Origin: Gelidibacter gilvus
GTDB lineage: Bacteria > Bacteroidota > Bacteroidia > Flavobacteriales > Flavobacteriaceae
NCBI RefSeq assembly: GCF_004115975.1
Contig: NZ_SDDZ01000001.1
Span: forward strand, 186,001 to 250,000
Direction of reading: 5' to 3'
DNA length: 64,000 nucleotides
Part shown: positions 51,060 to 61,672 of the stretch, in pieces
Numbering within the stretch: the stretch's first letter is position 1
How the letters are laid out: each line of letters opens with the position of its first letter
Notes under the pieces: generated by a model
What the model saw: the letters and a program-made list of their open reading frames with translations, nothing else
Database searches by the model: none
Told to the model about the DNA's origin: nothing
Made by a program: the position numbers and the translations under genes

Positions 51060-51668
51060 TTATTTCGCTTCCGCGTAACGTCTTTCAACCTCATTCCAAT
51101 TGATCACATTAAAAAATGCATTGATATAATCAGGTCTTCTGTTTTGATATTTCAAGTAGTATGCATGCTCCCAAACATCCAATCCTAAAATTGGTGTTCC
51201 ACCGCAACCAACTCCTGGCATTAACGGATTATCTTGGTTTGGTGTTGAGCAAACTTCTACTTTTCCGCCTTTGTGTACACACAACCAAGCCCATCCTGAA
51301 CCAAACTGAGTTGCAGCTGCTTTACTGAACTCATCTTTAAAAGCATCTACTGAATCGTATGCTGCTTCAATAGCGTCCTTTAGCTCTCCGGACAAACTTC
51401 CTTTCCCTTCCGGATTCATTATTTCCCAAAATAGGGAATGGTTGTAAAAACCGCCACCATTATTTCTAATAGCTTTTTTGTCCATATCTAGGTTGATCAA
51501 GATATTTTCAATAGTTTTTCCTGCCAAATCACTGCCTTCAATAGCAGCATTTAAATTATTGGTATACCCCTGATGGTGTTTTGAGTAATGGATTTCCATT
51601 GTTTTTGCATCAATATGAGGCTCTAAAGCATCATAAGCATATTTTAATTTCGGTAATTCGAAAGCCAT
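51060..51668 (-). CDS. sodA: Superoxide dismutase, Fe/Mn type
   Basis: 202 residues. It starts [20 protein letters not shown], and the metal ligands are found in [24 protein letters not shown] and [15 protein letters not shown] (DxWxH). It dismutates superoxide. The choice between Fe and Mn is not decided here, though [11 protein letters not shown] and MPGVGCGG are of the Mn/cambialistic style. A TAAATTTG (51706-51713, - strand) fits the -7 consensus 38 bases upstream, without a clear -33. Confidence 0.96.
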   Translation of the reverse strand: MAFELPKLKYAYDALEPHIDAKTMEIHYSKHHQGYTNNLNAAIEGSDLAGKTIENILINLDMDKKAIRNNGGGFYNHSLFWEIMNPEGKGSLSGELKDAIEAAYDSVDAFKDEFSKAAATQFGSGWAWLCVHKGGKVEVCSTPNQDNPLMPGVGCGGTPILGLDVWEHAYYLKYQNRRPDYINAFFNVINWNEVERRYAEAK

Positions 51669-51879
51669 AATGTATTTGATTTTAAGTGTTAATATTTATT
51701 CAACCCAAATTTACACATAAAACCGTGCATTAAAAAATATTAAACGCTTCGTGTTTAAGTGTTAAGAAAAGTTTAACGTTGGCACATTAGTCAGTTTGAA
51801 ATGGTCTAGATCGTTGAAAACCTCAAATTTCCTCATAGAAATCAGAGATAGTTTTTATCTTGTATAAAAAATCTAAATA

Positions 51880-54800
51880 ATGGAAGTCAAACATCCTTTT
51901 CTAATTTATAATGCGTCAGCAGGTAGTGGGAAAACCTTCACATTGGTAAAAGTGTATTTAAAAATACTGTTCACTTCCAGTCATCAAAACGCATTTAAAA
52001 ATATTTTGGCTTTAACGTTTACCAATAAAGCGGTTGCTGAAATGAAAGAACGGGTGGTAGAAATGCTTATCGCATTTTCAGATCCTCATATTTTAGAAAA
52101 TCCAATACCAATGTTCGGGATATTATCTGAAGAACTCAATCTTGACCCCAAAACACTTCATGATAAATCAAAAGTAATCCTAAATACCATTGCTCATAAT
52201 TACGCGGCATTTGATATTTCGACAATTGACAAGTTCAACCACCGACTGATAAGAACATTTGCCCACGACTTAAAACTGCCTCTTAATTTTGAGGTAGAAT
52301 TGGATACAAAAACGATCCTTTCAAAAGCTGTCGATCAACTGATTGATAAAGCTGGGACTGAAAAAGAACTCACAAAAATACTCGTTGATTTTGCCATCGA
52401 AAAAGCCGATGATGATAAAAGTTGGGATGTTTCTTTCGATTTTAATCAAATTGCTCAATTGCTCATCAATGAAAATGATATTCCGTATTTTGAATCTTTA
52501 AAGGAAAAATCTATTGATGATTTTAAAGGACTTAAAACACAGCTTCTAAATCAAATTACCCTATTAGAAACAGATATTAGCCAAAAAGGACAAGCGACTT
52601 TAGATCTCATTGAGCAAAACGACTTACTGTTTAATGATTTTTCAGGCGGCTATTTACCGAAACACTTTTTAAAATTGGCTGAGGGCAACTTTGATGTCAA
52701 TCTCAATCAGTTAAAATGGCAAACGGATTTATTGGAAGGAAACCCACTTTACCCAAAACGTGTGGATGCCTATAAAATGGGCACCATCGATGCGCTTCAA
52801 CCAGCTATTTCTTCGTTTTTTGAACAGAGCAAGCAACATATTATTCATTTTAAGTTTCTGAAAAATGTTCTCAAGAATATTACGCCTTTATCTGTTTTAA
52901 ATGCGATTTACAAAAGTCTTCAAGACATAAAGGCTGACGAAGATTTGGTGCTCATCTCAGAATTCAATTCCCTTATCAGCACTGAAATAAAGTCGCAGCC
53001 TGCGCCATTTATATACGAGCGTATTGGTGAAAAATATAGGCATTATTTTATTGATGAGTTTCAGGATACTTCCGAAAAACAATGGGAAAACCTCATTCCA
53101 TTAATCGATAATGCCATCTCAAGTCAAAATTTAAAAGGAGAAACAGGTTCTGCAATGTTGGTGGGCGATGCCAAACAGGCTATTTATAGATGGCGAGGGG
53201 GGAAAGCCGAGCAATTTATAGATTTATATACCAAACGAGCGCAACCTTTTCATATCCAACAGCATATTGAAAATTTACCGACAAATTATAGAAGTTTAGA
53301 AACCATTATAAATTTCAACAATAATTTTTTCAAACATATTTCCACTTTTGCTTTTTCCGACCTATCACATCGTGAAATCTATGAAGCCAGTAACCAACAT
53401 CTTCATTTGAAAGGTGAAGGTTTTATTGAGCTTTCGTTTTTGGAATTTGAAACGGAGGATAAAGACGAGACTTACGGTCAAAAAGTATTGGAAGCCATCC
53501 AAAAAGCTCAAGAAAACAACTTTGAGTTAAGGGATATTTGCATTATTGCACGAAAATCAAAAGAAGGGATCGCACTTGCTGAATATTTGAGTGTGGAAGG
53601 TGTTCCTATTATTTCATCAGAATCTTTACTGCTTAAAAATTCGCCAGAAGTACAATTTCTGACCAGTATCATTGCATTGGCATCTCAGCCATATAACGAG
53701 ATGTTGAAAATTGAGACCTTGAGTTATTTGGCTGAACATCACATCCAATTGGAAGATATCCACAAGTTTTTTCAAAGTCTGGTTCATTTAGATGCTTTTG
53801 AGATGTTCAAGGCACTGAGTCAATACGATCTGTTTTTCGATTTTAATCAATTTTTACAGCTCCCCTTTTATGAAGCTGTAGAAAGTGTGGTCAGGCAATT
53901 CAATTTAAATAAAACTTCCAACGCCTATATTCAGTTTTTTTTAGATGAAGTTTTGGATTATTCGCAGAAATACAATGCCGGTTTTTCTAATTTTACCTCT
54001 CATTGGGATATCAGAAAGGAAAAACTCTCCATCACCTCTCCACAAGGCAACAACGCGGTGCAAATTATGACCATCCATAAATCTAAGGGTTTGGAATTTC
54101 CCGTCGTAATTTTCCCTTATGCCAATCAGGATATTTATTTTGATATGTCACCTAAACTATGGTTCCCGGTCAACCCGGAGGCGTTTAATGGTTTTTCACA
54201 TGTATTCATCAATGTCAACAAAGATTTGGAAGATCTTGGAGAATTAGGACAAACCATGTATGCCGATTATAAGGCACAATTGGAATTGGACAGCATGAAT
54301 TTATTGTACGTTGTCCTCACTCGGGCGGTGGAACAGCTCTATATTGTCTCAGAATACGTTGCCGATAAAAGCAATAAAGACAAGATAACTCTGTATTCAG
54401 AATTATTTATCAGTTACCTTAAATCGGAAGGATTGTGGAATGACTCAGAAAAGACCTATACATTTGGGCAGCCAAATCGGGTTCTTACGGCGAAAAAAGT
54501 AGAGAAATCTACGGTCCAGGAGCGCTTCATTTCTGTAGCAAAAGAAAACCATGATCTGCGTATTGTCACCAATGCTGGTTATTTATGGGATACAGAGCAA
54601 GAAGCCGCTATTGAAAAAGGAAATTTAGTGCATTTGCTCATGTCCAAGATTAATACAGTAAACGATATTGATTTTGTTTTTGACGAATTTGAGAGCAAAG
54701 GCGATCTCAATCCCCACCAAAGCTCAGAACTAAAACCAATTATCCAGCACATCGTCCATCATGAACAATTAAAAGCTTTCTTCTTACCGGAACATACAGT

Positions 54801-55032
54801 TTATAATGAAAGAGATATTCTCACTTCGGGAGGCCTTATTTTAAGACCTGATCGCATTGTGGTCAACACCAATCTTGAGGCCGTTATTATGGATTACAAA
54901 ACAGGTGCTGAGCGGCCCACACATCAAAATCAACTTATGGAATATCAAGTTATTCTAGAAGAAATGGGGTTTAAAGTCGTGAAAAAAATACTTGTTTACA
55001 TAAATGAGGACATTCAAGTAAAAGAATTTTAA
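51880..55032 (+). CDS. AddA-like helicase-nuclease (UvrD/Rep family)
   Basis: 1050 residues. Helicase motif I is NASAGSGKTFT (residues 11-21), motif II FIDEFQDTSEKQ, motif III GDAKQAIYRWRGG, motif V IMTIHKSKGLEFPVV, and motif VI VVLTRAVEQLYIV. At the C-terminus there is a PD-(D/E)xK nuclease site: LRPDRIVV with VIMDYKTGAE. This fits the AddA subunit of a RecBCD/AddAB-type double-strand-break repair complex. Its partner with a second nuclease is at 57801, with kbl and ompA between. It should unwind and resect DNA ends for RecA loading. Confidence 0.88.
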   Translation: MEVKHPFLIYNASAGSGKTFTLVKVYLKILFTSSHQNAFKNILALTFTNKAVAEMKERVVEMLIAFSDPHILENPIPMFGILSEELNLDPKTLHDKSKVILNTIAHNYAAFDISTIDKFNHRLIRTFAHDLKLPLNFEVELDTKTILSKAVDQLIDKAGTEKELTKILVDFAIEKADDDKSWDVSFDFNQIAQLLINENDIPYFESLKEKSIDDFKGLKTQLLNQITLLETDISQKGQATLDLIEQNDLLFNDFSGGYLPKHFLKLAEGNFDVNLNQLKWQTDLLEGNPLYPKRVDAYKMGTIDALQPAISSFFEQSKQHIIHFKFLKNVLKNITPLSVLNAIYKSLQDIKADEDLVLISEFNSLISTEIKSQPAPFIYERIGEKYRHYFIDEFQDTSEKQWENLIPLIDNAISSQNLKGETGSAMLVGDAKQAIYRWRGGKAEQFIDLYTKRAQPFHIQQHIENLPTNYRSLETIINFNNNFFKHISTFAFSDLSHREIYEASNQHLHLKGEGFIELSFLEFETEDKDETYGQKVLEAIQKAQENNFELRDICIIARKSKEGIALAEYLSVEGVPIISSESLLLKNSPEVQFLTSIIALASQPYNEMLKIETLSYLAEHHIQLEDIHKFFQSLVHLDAFEMFKALSQYDLFFDFNQFLQLPFYEAVESVVRQFNLNKTSNAYIQFFLDEVLDYSQKYNAGFSNFTSHWDIRKEKLSITSPQGNNAVQIMTIHKSKGLEFPVVIFPYANQDIYFDMSPKLWFPVNPEAFNGFSHVFINVNKDLEDLGELGQTMYADYKAQLELDSMNLLYVVLTRAVEQLYIVSEYVADKSNKDKITLYSELFISYLKSEGLWNDSEKTYTFGQPNRVLTAKKVEKSTVQERFISVAKENHDLRIVTNAGYLWDTEQEAAIEKGNLVHLLMSKINTVNDIDFVFDEFESKGDLNPHQSSELKPIIQHIVHHEQLKAFFLPEHTVYNERDILTSGGLILRPDRIVVNTNLEAVIMDYKTGAERPTHQNQLMEYQVILEEMGFKVVKKILVYINEDIQVKEF

Positions 55033-55055
55033 CTTTGCAATAAATTCAAATTATT

Positions 55056-56249
55056 ATGTACGGCAAAATACAACAACACTTACAAAAAGAACTTGAAAAT
55101 ATTAAGGAAGCTGGGCTTTATAAAGAAGAACGTATTATCACTTCTCCACAAGGCGCAGAAATAACCTTGGATACGGGTCAAACTGTTCTAAATTTTTGTG
55201 CCAATAATTATTTAGGTCTATCCTCGCATCCAGATGTGGTTCAAGCAGCCAAAGACACTTTGGACAGCCATGGATTTGGTATGTCTTCAGTGCGGTTTAT
55301 TTGTGGCACTCAAGACATCCATAAAACATTGGAGCAAAAAATTGCTGAATATTATGGTACAGAAGACACCATCTTATATGCTGCGGCCTTTGATGCCAAT
55401 GGTGGCGTATTTGAACCATTGTTGGACGCTGAAGATGCGATTATATCTGACTCCTTGAATCATGCGTCCATTATTGATGGTGTTCGATTATGTAAGGCGG
55501 CACGTTACCGTTATCAAAACAACGACATGGAAGATCTCGAAAAACAACTTATTGCGGCTAACGAGAATGGTGCACGTTTTAAGATTATTGTAACTGACGG
55601 TGTCTTTTCTATGGATGGATTGGTAGCTCCTTTGGATAAGATTTGTGATTTAGCTGATAAATATGATGCCATGGTCATGATTGACGAATGTCATGCCACT
55701 GGGTTTATTGGCGAAACAGGACGTGGTACCTTAGAAGAAAAAGGTGTTATGGACAGAATAGACATTATCACCGGAACTTTAGGAAAAGCTATGGGCGGTG
55801 CCATGGGCGGTTATACTACAGGTAAAAAAGAAATCATAGAGATGCTTCGTCAACGCTCAAGACCTTATCTATTTTCAAATTCGCTTGCCCCAGCAATTGT
55901 TGGCGCTTCTATAAAAGTATTTGAAATGCTTGCCAATGACACGACTTTAAAAGATCAATTGACAAAAAACACCAAATATTTTAAAGACGCTATGTTAAAT
56001 GCAGGATTTGATATTATAAACGGTGATTCGGCAATAGTTCCAGTAATGCTTTACGACGCGAAATTATCTCAAACCATGGCAGAAATGCTTCTTAAGGAAG
56101 GCATCTATGTCATAGGGTTCTTTTTTCCAGTTGTACCTAAGGATAAAGCCAGAATTAGGGTGCAATTATCGGCGGCCCACACCAAAGAGCATTTGGATAA
56201 AGCCATTGCTGCTTTCATTAAAGTTGGAAAATCCCTTGAAATTATCTAA
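55056..56249 (+). CDS. kbl: 2-amino-3-ketobutyrate CoA ligase (glycine C-acetyltransferase)
   Basis: PLP enzyme that cleaves 2-amino-3-oxobutyrate with CoA to glycine and acetyl-CoA in threonine breakdown. 397 residues. [50 protein letters not shown] and the PLP lysine in [18 protein letters not shown] are all present. Threonine dehydrogenase is not in the window. A TAACTTTG (55030-55037) that fits -7 lies 18 bases before the start. The upstream gene ends 23 bases away. Confidence 0.96.
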   Translation: MYGKIQQHLQKELENIKEAGLYKEERIITSPQGAEITLDTGQTVLNFCANNYLGLSSHPDVVQAAKDTLDSHGFGMSSVRFICGTQDIHKTLEQKIAEYYGTEDTILYAAAFDANGGVFEPLLDAEDAIISDSLNHASIIDGVRLCKAARYRYQNNDMEDLEKQLIAANENGARFKIIVTDGVFSMDGLVAPLDKICDLADKYDAMVMIDECHATGFIGETGRGTLEEKGVMDRIDIITGTLGKAMGGAMGGYTTGKKEIIEMLRQRSRPYLFSNSLAPAIVGASIKVFEMLANDTTLKDQLTKNTKYFKDAMLNAGFDIINGDSAIVPVMLYDAKLSQTMAEMLLKEGIYVIGFFFPVVPKDKARIRVQLSAAHTKEHLDKAIAAFIKVGKSLEII

Positions 56250-56306
56250 AAACACTCAAATAGTCACTATTTTGACGATATGAGTCAATATTTTGGACAT
56301 TTATCT

Positions 56307-56336
56307 TTGTTAATAAAGTTTAACCTCTTACTTTTG
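56307..56336 (+). promoter_or_regulatory. ompA promoter
   Basis: TTG at 56307, 19-base spacer, TACTTTTG at 56329-56336, 37 bases before the ATG. An exact fit for the phylum's promoter; expected for a strongly expressed envelope protein. Confidence 0.75.
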
Positions 56337-56372
56337 CTCATAATTAACACTTAAAAATTAAATTTTTAGAAT

Positions 56373-57734
56373 ATGAAAAATCTTAGCAGATTATTTTTCG
56401 CTATGTTGCTTCTATTTAGCTTTAGCAACGCCAACGCACAAGACGAAAACAACCCTTGGGCAATTGGGGTTGGCGTAAACGCAGTTGACTTTTACCCAAC
56501 GGGTGAAGACGGACAGGGAGGAATCTTTGATGAGTACTTCAATTTTGGAGACCATTACAACGTCTTGCCTTCATTATCTTCAATTTCTGTTTCTAGATAT
56601 TTATCAGACGGTTTCTCGTTAACTGTAGCTGGTACTATCAATGAAATCAGTAAAATTGGTGATGCACCAGCTGATGATTTATCTTACTATGCTTTAGATG
56701 GTACAGTTAAATATAGCTTTGGTCACCTATTCAACTCAAAAGTTTTTGAGCCATACCTAGGAGTAGGTGGTGGTTACACTTGGGTTGATGACATTGGAGC
56801 GGGTACTGTTAATGGAACCCTCGGTTTCAACGTATGGTTTTCTGACAATATTGGTATTACAGTTCAATCTGCTTACAAACATGCGTTCGAAGACTACTTA
56901 GCTACACATTTCCAACACACTGTTGGTTTAGCGCTTAAATTTGGTGGAAAAGACACTGATGGAGATGGTATCTACGACAAAGATGATGCTTGTCCAGACG
57001 TTCCTGGTTTACCAGAATTCAACGGTTGTCCTGACACTGATGGCGATGGTATCGAAGACTCAAAAGATGATTGTCCTAATGAGCCAGGTTTAGCTGAATT
57101 TAACGGTTGTCCTGATACTGATGGTGATGGTGTTCCAGATCATTTAGATGATTGTCCTACTGTTCCTGGATTGAAAGCATTGAAAGGTTGTCCAGATGCT
57201 GATGGTGACGGTGTTGCTGATCATATTGATGAGTGTCCTAATGTAGCTGGTCCTGCCGCTAACAAAGGATGTCCTTGGCCAGATAGAGACGGAGACGGTG
57301 TATTAGACAAAGATGACAAATGTCCAGACGTTCCTGGTACTGTTGCAAACTTTGGTTGTCCAGAAGTTAAGCCAAGTGCTGAAAAGATGAAACAATTGAA
57401 TGACTATGCTAGAACTATCCTATTTGATACTGGTAAAGCAACATTCAAGAAAGAATCTCACCAAACTTTAGAGGCTATGAACGCTATCTTCAAAGAATTC
57501 CCAGAAGCTACTTTTGCTCTTGAAGGATATACTGACAGTGTAGGATCAGAAAGATCTAACCAATTATTGTCAGAAAGAAGAGCTAATGCAGTAAAAGACT
57601 GGTTAATTGCTAACGGCATTGACAAAGATCGTTTAACTGCAAAAGGTTTTGGTGAAGACAATCCAATTGATTCTAACAAAACTGCTGCTGGTAGAACTAA
57701 CAACAGACGTGTAGAAGTAAAACTTACAAACTAA
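56373..57734 (+). CDS. OmpA-family outer-membrane protein with TSP type 3 repeats
   Basis: 453 residues: signal peptide (ending ANAQ), an eight-strand-like N-terminal barrel (to about residue 190), five thrombospondin type 3 repeats of the form DTDGDGI.DxxDxCP (about 193-330, calcium-binding), and an OmpA peptidoglycan-binding domain ([34 protein letters not shown]). It ties the outer membrane to the cell wall. Such proteins are abundant in Bacteroidota. Own promoter and terminator. Confidence 0.95.
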   Translation: MKNLSRLFFAMLLLFSFSNANAQDENNPWAIGVGVNAVDFYPTGEDGQGGIFDEYFNFGDHYNVLPSLSSISVSRYLSDGFSLTVAGTINEISKIGDAPADDLSYYALDGTVKYSFGHLFNSKVFEPYLGVGGGYTWVDDIGAGTVNGTLGFNVWFSDNIGITVQSAYKHAFEDYLATHFQHTVGLALKFGGKDTDGDGIYDKDDACPDVPGLPEFNGCPDTDGDGIEDSKDDCPNEPGLAEFNGCPDTDGDGVPDHLDDCPTVPGLKALKGCPDADGDGVADHIDECPNVAGPAANKGCPWPDRDGDGVLDKDDKCPDVPGTVANFGCPEVKPSAEKMKQLNDYARTILFDTGKATFKKESHQTLEAMNAIFKEFPEATFALEGYTDSVGSERSNQLLSERRANAVKDWLIANGIDKDRLTAKGFGEDNPIDSNKTAAGRTNNRRVEVKLTN

Positions 57735-57756
57735 GTTTTAAAAACTATAAATATTT

Positions 57757-57790
57757 CAAAAAAACGCTCCGATATTCGGGGCGTTTTTTA
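57757..57790 (+). terminator. ompA terminator
   Basis: AAAACGC-t-CCG, loop ATATT, CGG-g-GCGTTTT, then T-rich. It ends 10 bases before the next start. Confidence 0.88.
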
Positions 57791-57800
57791 TTTTTATACA

Positions 57801-60557
57801 ATGAGGAGTTTTTTAAAAGAAGTTATAGACGATATACAAGAGAAGGGGTTGGATATTTCACAACTCACTTTTGTATTGCCAAGTAAAAGAGCTGGTACCT
57901 TTTTAAAGGATATCCTATCTCATGCTATTGATAAAACCATCTTTGCACCCGAAATTTTATCCATTGAGGAATTTGTGGAAAGTCTTTCTGACCTCAGTTA
58001 TGCCAGCAATACAGAACTTCTTTTTGAATTTTACCACGTATACAAAAAGCTCACTCCAGAGCTGCAACAAGAAAGCTTTGATCAGTTTTCCAAATGGGGC
58101 CAACTCCTGCTTCAGGATTTTAACGAAATTGACCGGTACCTCATAGATCCAGAGCATATTTTTGATTATTTAACTTCCATTAAGGAAATTAATCATTGGT
58201 CTTTATCAGAGCAGCAAACGCCTTATATCAAAAATTATCTAGCATTCTGGAACCGACTTAAAATCTACTATGGCAAGCTAAAGGAAGAACTGATCCTAAA
58301 TAAAAAAGGATATCAAGGATTGGTCTACAGGGAAGCAGTAAATGGCATTGAATCCTACATGGCTTCCAATCCTGAGAAAAAACATATTTTCATTGGCTTC
58401 AATGCCCTTAACAAAGCCGAAGAACGCATTATCCAGGAATTATTGCAACAACAACTGGCATATATCTATTGGGATATTGACGAAACATTTGTTGACAACC
58501 CGATACACGATGCCGGTTTATTCATCAGACAACATCTCAAGAATTGGCCATATTTCAAAAAAAGTGAAATATCCTGGATAGGTAATAATTATCGCTCAGA
58601 TAAAAACATTCATACTATTGCCGTTCCGAAAAATATTGGTCAAGTAAAATATATTGGCGAATTACTGGACACCTTAACCAAGGATGATCTAAAAAAAACC
58701 GCAGTTGTTTTAGGTGACGAAACTTTGCTAATGCCTTTACTCAACTCCATTCCAGAAAAAGTAGAAGCCATTAATATCACTATGGGTCTTCCACTCAAAT
58801 CGGTACCGTTAGCGTCATTATTCGATTTGGTATTCAAGATTCAGAAAAATCACAATAACACGCTTTATTATAAAGACGTCGTTGCTGTTTTATCACACTC
58901 GTTTATACAGTCTGTATTAACTCATGAGGACATTAATTACAGCAATCACATCATAAATTATATTCAGAGTAACAATATTGTGACGATATCAGTGGAGAAG
59001 CTGTTAGCGCTTTCAGAAGAAAAACAAGAGGTTGTAAGACTTCTATTCCAATCCTGGAGCAATAGTTCTGAAAAAGCATTTAACAACTGCTCACGTCTCA
59101 TCCTAATGCTAAAAGCAGAACTCGATTTAGAAAAATCAAAAAACCTTTTAGCACTCGAATATCTTTATAGATTTAATCAAATATTTAATGAGCTCCAACG
59201 CTATAACACAAAATATAGCCTCATCAGCAATAGTACGACACTCTATTATCTTTACAAGGAACTTTTGAGTAGTGAAACGTTAGATTTTAAAGGCGAACCT
59301 TTACAAGGGCTTCAAATTATGGGTATGTTAGAGTCTCGAGTATTGGACTTTGAAACGGTTATCATATCCTCTGTTAATGAAGGCATTCTTCCGGCAGGAA
59401 AAAGCACCAATTCTTTTATTCCTTTTGACGTGAAGCTTGAAAACGGCCTTCCCACCTATAAAGAAAAAGACGCGGTCTACACCTATCACTTTTATAGACT
59501 TTTACAACGGGCAAAAAATGTATACATCATCTACAATACAGAACCTGATGTTTTAAATGGTGGTGAAAAGAGCCGATTTATAACACAGCTCCAAATTGAA
59601 AACATCCACAATTTAAAACATAGTATTGTCGTTCCAAAAGTGGAAGTTGCGCAAAAGCAGTTTAAAGTCATTAAAAAAACAGAGGGTGTTATGACACGCT
59701 TGCAACAGATAGCCAGCTTCGGGTTTTCACCATCATCGTTAACAAATTACATCAGAAATCCTTTAGATTTCTACTATCAGAAGGTTTTAAAAATTCAGAG
59801 TTTTGAAGATGTTGAAGAAACTGTAGCGGCCAATACCTTAGGAAGTGTCATTCATCAGACATTAGAAGATTTTTATATGCCTCATAAAGGGCAAATGTTG
59901 ACTGAGGCACACTTGAAGCAAATGAAAACTTTAATTAATGTCAGCGTAACGCATCACTTCAAATCATTTTTTAAGGAAGGCGATATGACCAAAGGAAAAA
60001 ATCTTATTATTCTTGAAGTCGCCAAACGTTATATCTCAAATTTCATCAATAAAGAAATCGAAACTCTAAAAGCGGGGCATCAAATTAAGATCATAGATTT
60101 AGAAAAGGAACTTGACATTCCCGTCAACATCCCAGAATTGAATTTTGAAGTCCGTTTGAAGGGCAGTGTGGACAGGATTGACGAATTTGATGGAACACTC
60201 AGGATTATAGATTATAAAACAGGAAAAGTCAACCCTGGGCAAGTAGAGATTGTGGACTGGGAAGATATTACCTTAGATTATAATAAATACAGCAAAAGCT
60301 TTCAGGTTTTGGCCTATGCCTATATGCTCAATGAAACCGAGCGTATTTCTCAACCAATTGAAGCAGGTGTAATTTCCTTTAAGAATCTTCAGGGCGAATA
60401 CTTTTTAAAGTTCGGACAAAAGCCATCCTCAAGAAGTAGAGATAAAGACCAAAGTATTACCTCAGAAACCTTGGGTTATTTTTATGAAGAACTTAAAAAA
60501 CTGATCTTAGAAATTTGCAATCCTGAAATCGATTTCATTGAAAAAGACGTCAATTAA
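57801..60557 (+). CDS. AddB-like PD-(D/E)xK nuclease
   Basis: 918 residues. The N-terminal part looks like an inactivated superfamily 1 helicase (LTFVLPSKRAGTFLKD, with no proper Walker A), as in AddB. The C-terminal nuclease site is GSVDRIDEFDG with IIDYKTGKVNP. The cysteine set of the AddB iron-sulfur cluster is absent: the C-terminus has a single Cys (EICNPEIDF). It should pair with the AddA-like protein encoded at 51880. A start directly after the ompA terminator implies its own weak promoter or read-through. Confidence 0.82.
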   Translation: MRSFLKEVIDDIQEKGLDISQLTFVLPSKRAGTFLKDILSHAIDKTIFAPEILSIEEFVESLSDLSYASNTELLFEFYHVYKKLTPELQQESFDQFSKWGQLLLQDFNEIDRYLIDPEHIFDYLTSIKEINHWSLSEQQTPYIKNYLAFWNRLKIYYGKLKEELILNKKGYQGLVYREAVNGIESYMASNPEKKHIFIGFNALNKAEERIIQELLQQQLAYIYWDIDETFVDNPIHDAGLFIRQHLKNWPYFKKSEISWIGNNYRSDKNIHTIAVPKNIGQVKYIGELLDTLTKDDLKKTAVVLGDETLLMPLLNSIPEKVEAINITMGLPLKSVPLASLFDLVFKIQKNHNNTLYYKDVVAVLSHSFIQSVLTHEDINYSNHIINYIQSNNIVTISVEKLLALSEEKQEVVRLLFQSWSNSSEKAFNNCSRLILMLKAELDLEKSKNLLALEYLYRFNQIFNELQRYNTKYSLISNSTTLYYLYKELLSSETLDFKGEPLQGLQIMGMLESRVLDFETVIISSVNEGILPAGKSTNSFIPFDVKLENGLPTYKEKDAVYTYHFYRLLQRAKNVYIIYNTEPDVLNGGEKSRFITQLQIENIHNLKHSIVVPKVEVAQKQFKVIKKTEGVMTRLQQIASFGFSPSSLTNYIRNPLDFYYQKVLKIQSFEDVEETVAANTLGSVIHQTLEDFYMPHKGQMLTEAHLKQMKTLINVSVTHHFKSFFKEGDMTKGKNLIILEVAKRYISNFINKEIETLKAGHQIKIIDLEKELDIPVNIPELNFEVRLKGSVDRIDEFDGTLRIIDYKTGKVNPGQVEIVDWEDITLDYNKYSKSFQVLAYAYMLNETERISQPIEAGVISFKNLQGEYFLKFGQKPSSRSRDKDQSITSETLGYFYEELKKLILEICNPEIDFIEKDVN

Positions 60558-60601
60558 TAGAAACTTTAGAAATTAAGGAGTTTTCAAAAAAGGATGGAAA
60601 C

Positions 60602-60630
60602 AAAAAAGCAACGCTTTCGCATTGCTTTTT
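60602..60630. terminator. Bidirectional terminator between the nuclease gene and tRNA-Ala
   Basis: AAAAAGCAA pairs with TTGCTTTTT around an inner GC-TTTC-GC. It stands between the convergent AddB-like gene and the tRNA. Confidence 0.88.
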
Positions 60631-60633
60631 CTG

Positions 60634-60707
60634 TGGAGAAGGACGGGCTCGAACCGACGACCTCTTGACTGCCAGCCAAGCGCTCTAGCCAACTGAGCTA
60701 CATCCCC
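60634..60707 (-). tRNA. tRNA-Ala (GGC)
   Basis: On the - strand: acceptor GGGGATG.., D-arm GCTC/GAGC, anticodon stem CTTGG/TCAAG with loop CTGGCAG (anticodon GGC, reading GCC), T-loop TTCGAGC, discriminator A; 74 bases. CCA is not encoded. Pairs 6-67 and 50-64 are both T-T in my fold, which is unusual, but all invariant positions fit. The rest of the 404-base gap (60558-60961) shows only its terminator. Confidence 0.93.
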
Positions 60708-60961
60708 AAATTATTTTTACGCCACTTCCTACCTGCGGAAGATTTAAAATATAACTAGGCTTCTTTGACTAAGCCGCAAACTTAAAATATTTTTTTCTTT
60801 TCTAACTACTTTTTTGATACTATATTTTTATCGCACTGTAATTTCGATTTATTCCTTTGAAAAACACCAGAACATTTCAATAAAACTTCTTTATTTTTGA
60901 TGACTCCAGCGGATTTAAAACACCTTTTATATCTTATTTAAACACTAAATTTACCAAAAAA

Positions 60962-61462
60962 ATGATTAGGAAAGCTACTTCGTCAGATATTGAATCTATT
61001 TTATTTTTGACTAAAGCCTGTGCCAAGTCCATGATAAGCAAAGGAATTTACCAGTGGAATGAGCATTACCCAAATGCCGCAGCATTTGAAAAAGATATTG
61101 CTAGAGATGAGCTATATGTAATGATAAGTGACCATGCAATTGTTGGAACTATCGTGATTTCATCTTTTATGGACGATGAATACCAGGCTATAGCATGGCT
61201 GACTCCAAATGACAAAAATCTTTATATCCACCGATTAGCGGTGCATCCCGACTATCAGGGACGTGGTTTTGCACAAAAACTGATGCATTTTGCCGAAAAC
61301 TTCGGGAGAGACAATGGCTACAGCTCAATAAGATTGGATACTTTTTCTCAAAATCCTAGAAACCAAACATTCTACGAACGTCGTGATTACAAGCGGTTAG
61401 GTTCCATTTATTTCCCTAAGCAAAGTGATCATCCATTTTATTGTTATGAGCATCTGTTGTAA
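60962..61462 (+). CDS. GNAT-family N-acetyltransferase
   Basis: 166 residues. The core motif A is HRLAVHPDYQGRGFAQKLMHFAE (acetyl-CoA pyrophosphate loop QGRGFA), followed by IRLDTFSQNPRNQTFYERRDYKRLG (motif B). The substrate is unknown; the N-terminal IRKATSSDIESILFLT is typical for small-molecule or peptide acetylases. Independent gene, not closely related to the one at 4987. Confidence 0.88.
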   Translation: MIRKATSSDIESILFLTKACAKSMISKGIYQWNEHYPNAAAFEKDIARDELYVMISDHAIVGTIVISSFMDDEYQAIAWLTPNDKNLYIHRLAVHPDYQGRGFAQKLMHFAENFGRDNGYSSIRLDTFSQNPRNQTFYERRDYKRLGSIYFPKQSDHPFYCYEHLL

Positions 61463-61517
61463 ATTTAACGCAAGAGCAAAAAACATCAGATTGATCAAAA
61501 TATTAAGACAACTCGTT

Positions 61518-61546
61518 TTGCCTACAGAACAAAACGTTTAACTTTG
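61518..61546 (+). promoter_or_regulatory. Promoter of the small membrane protein
   Basis: TTG at 61518, 18-base spacer, TAACTTTG at 61539-61546, giving a start of transcription about 20 bases before the ATG at 61572. Confidence 0.65.
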
Positions 61547-61571
61547 ACCTTATCAATTTCAAAAAAAATAT

Positions 61572-61670
61572 ATGGAAATCCTTGAGTTTTTAAGTGGTAA
61601 CGGCTTGTTTTTAATATTAGCCATCGTATTGGTGGTCATTTATGTTTACAACCGAAGAAAAAACAAGTAA
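61572..61670 (+). CDS. Small single-pass membrane protein (32 residues)
   Basis: The frame starts MEILEFLSGNGLFLILAIVL, continues as one hydrophobic helix to VVIYVY, and ends in the basic tail NRRKNK. Acidic outside, basic inside: a classic small membrane protein. A full consensus promoter precedes it, and it stops 2 bases before the convergent oxygenase gene. No family is recognised; small proteins of this type often tune a larger membrane complex. Confidence 0.6.
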   Translation: MEILEFLSGNGLFLILAIVLVVIYVYNRRKNK

Positions 61671-61672
61671 AA

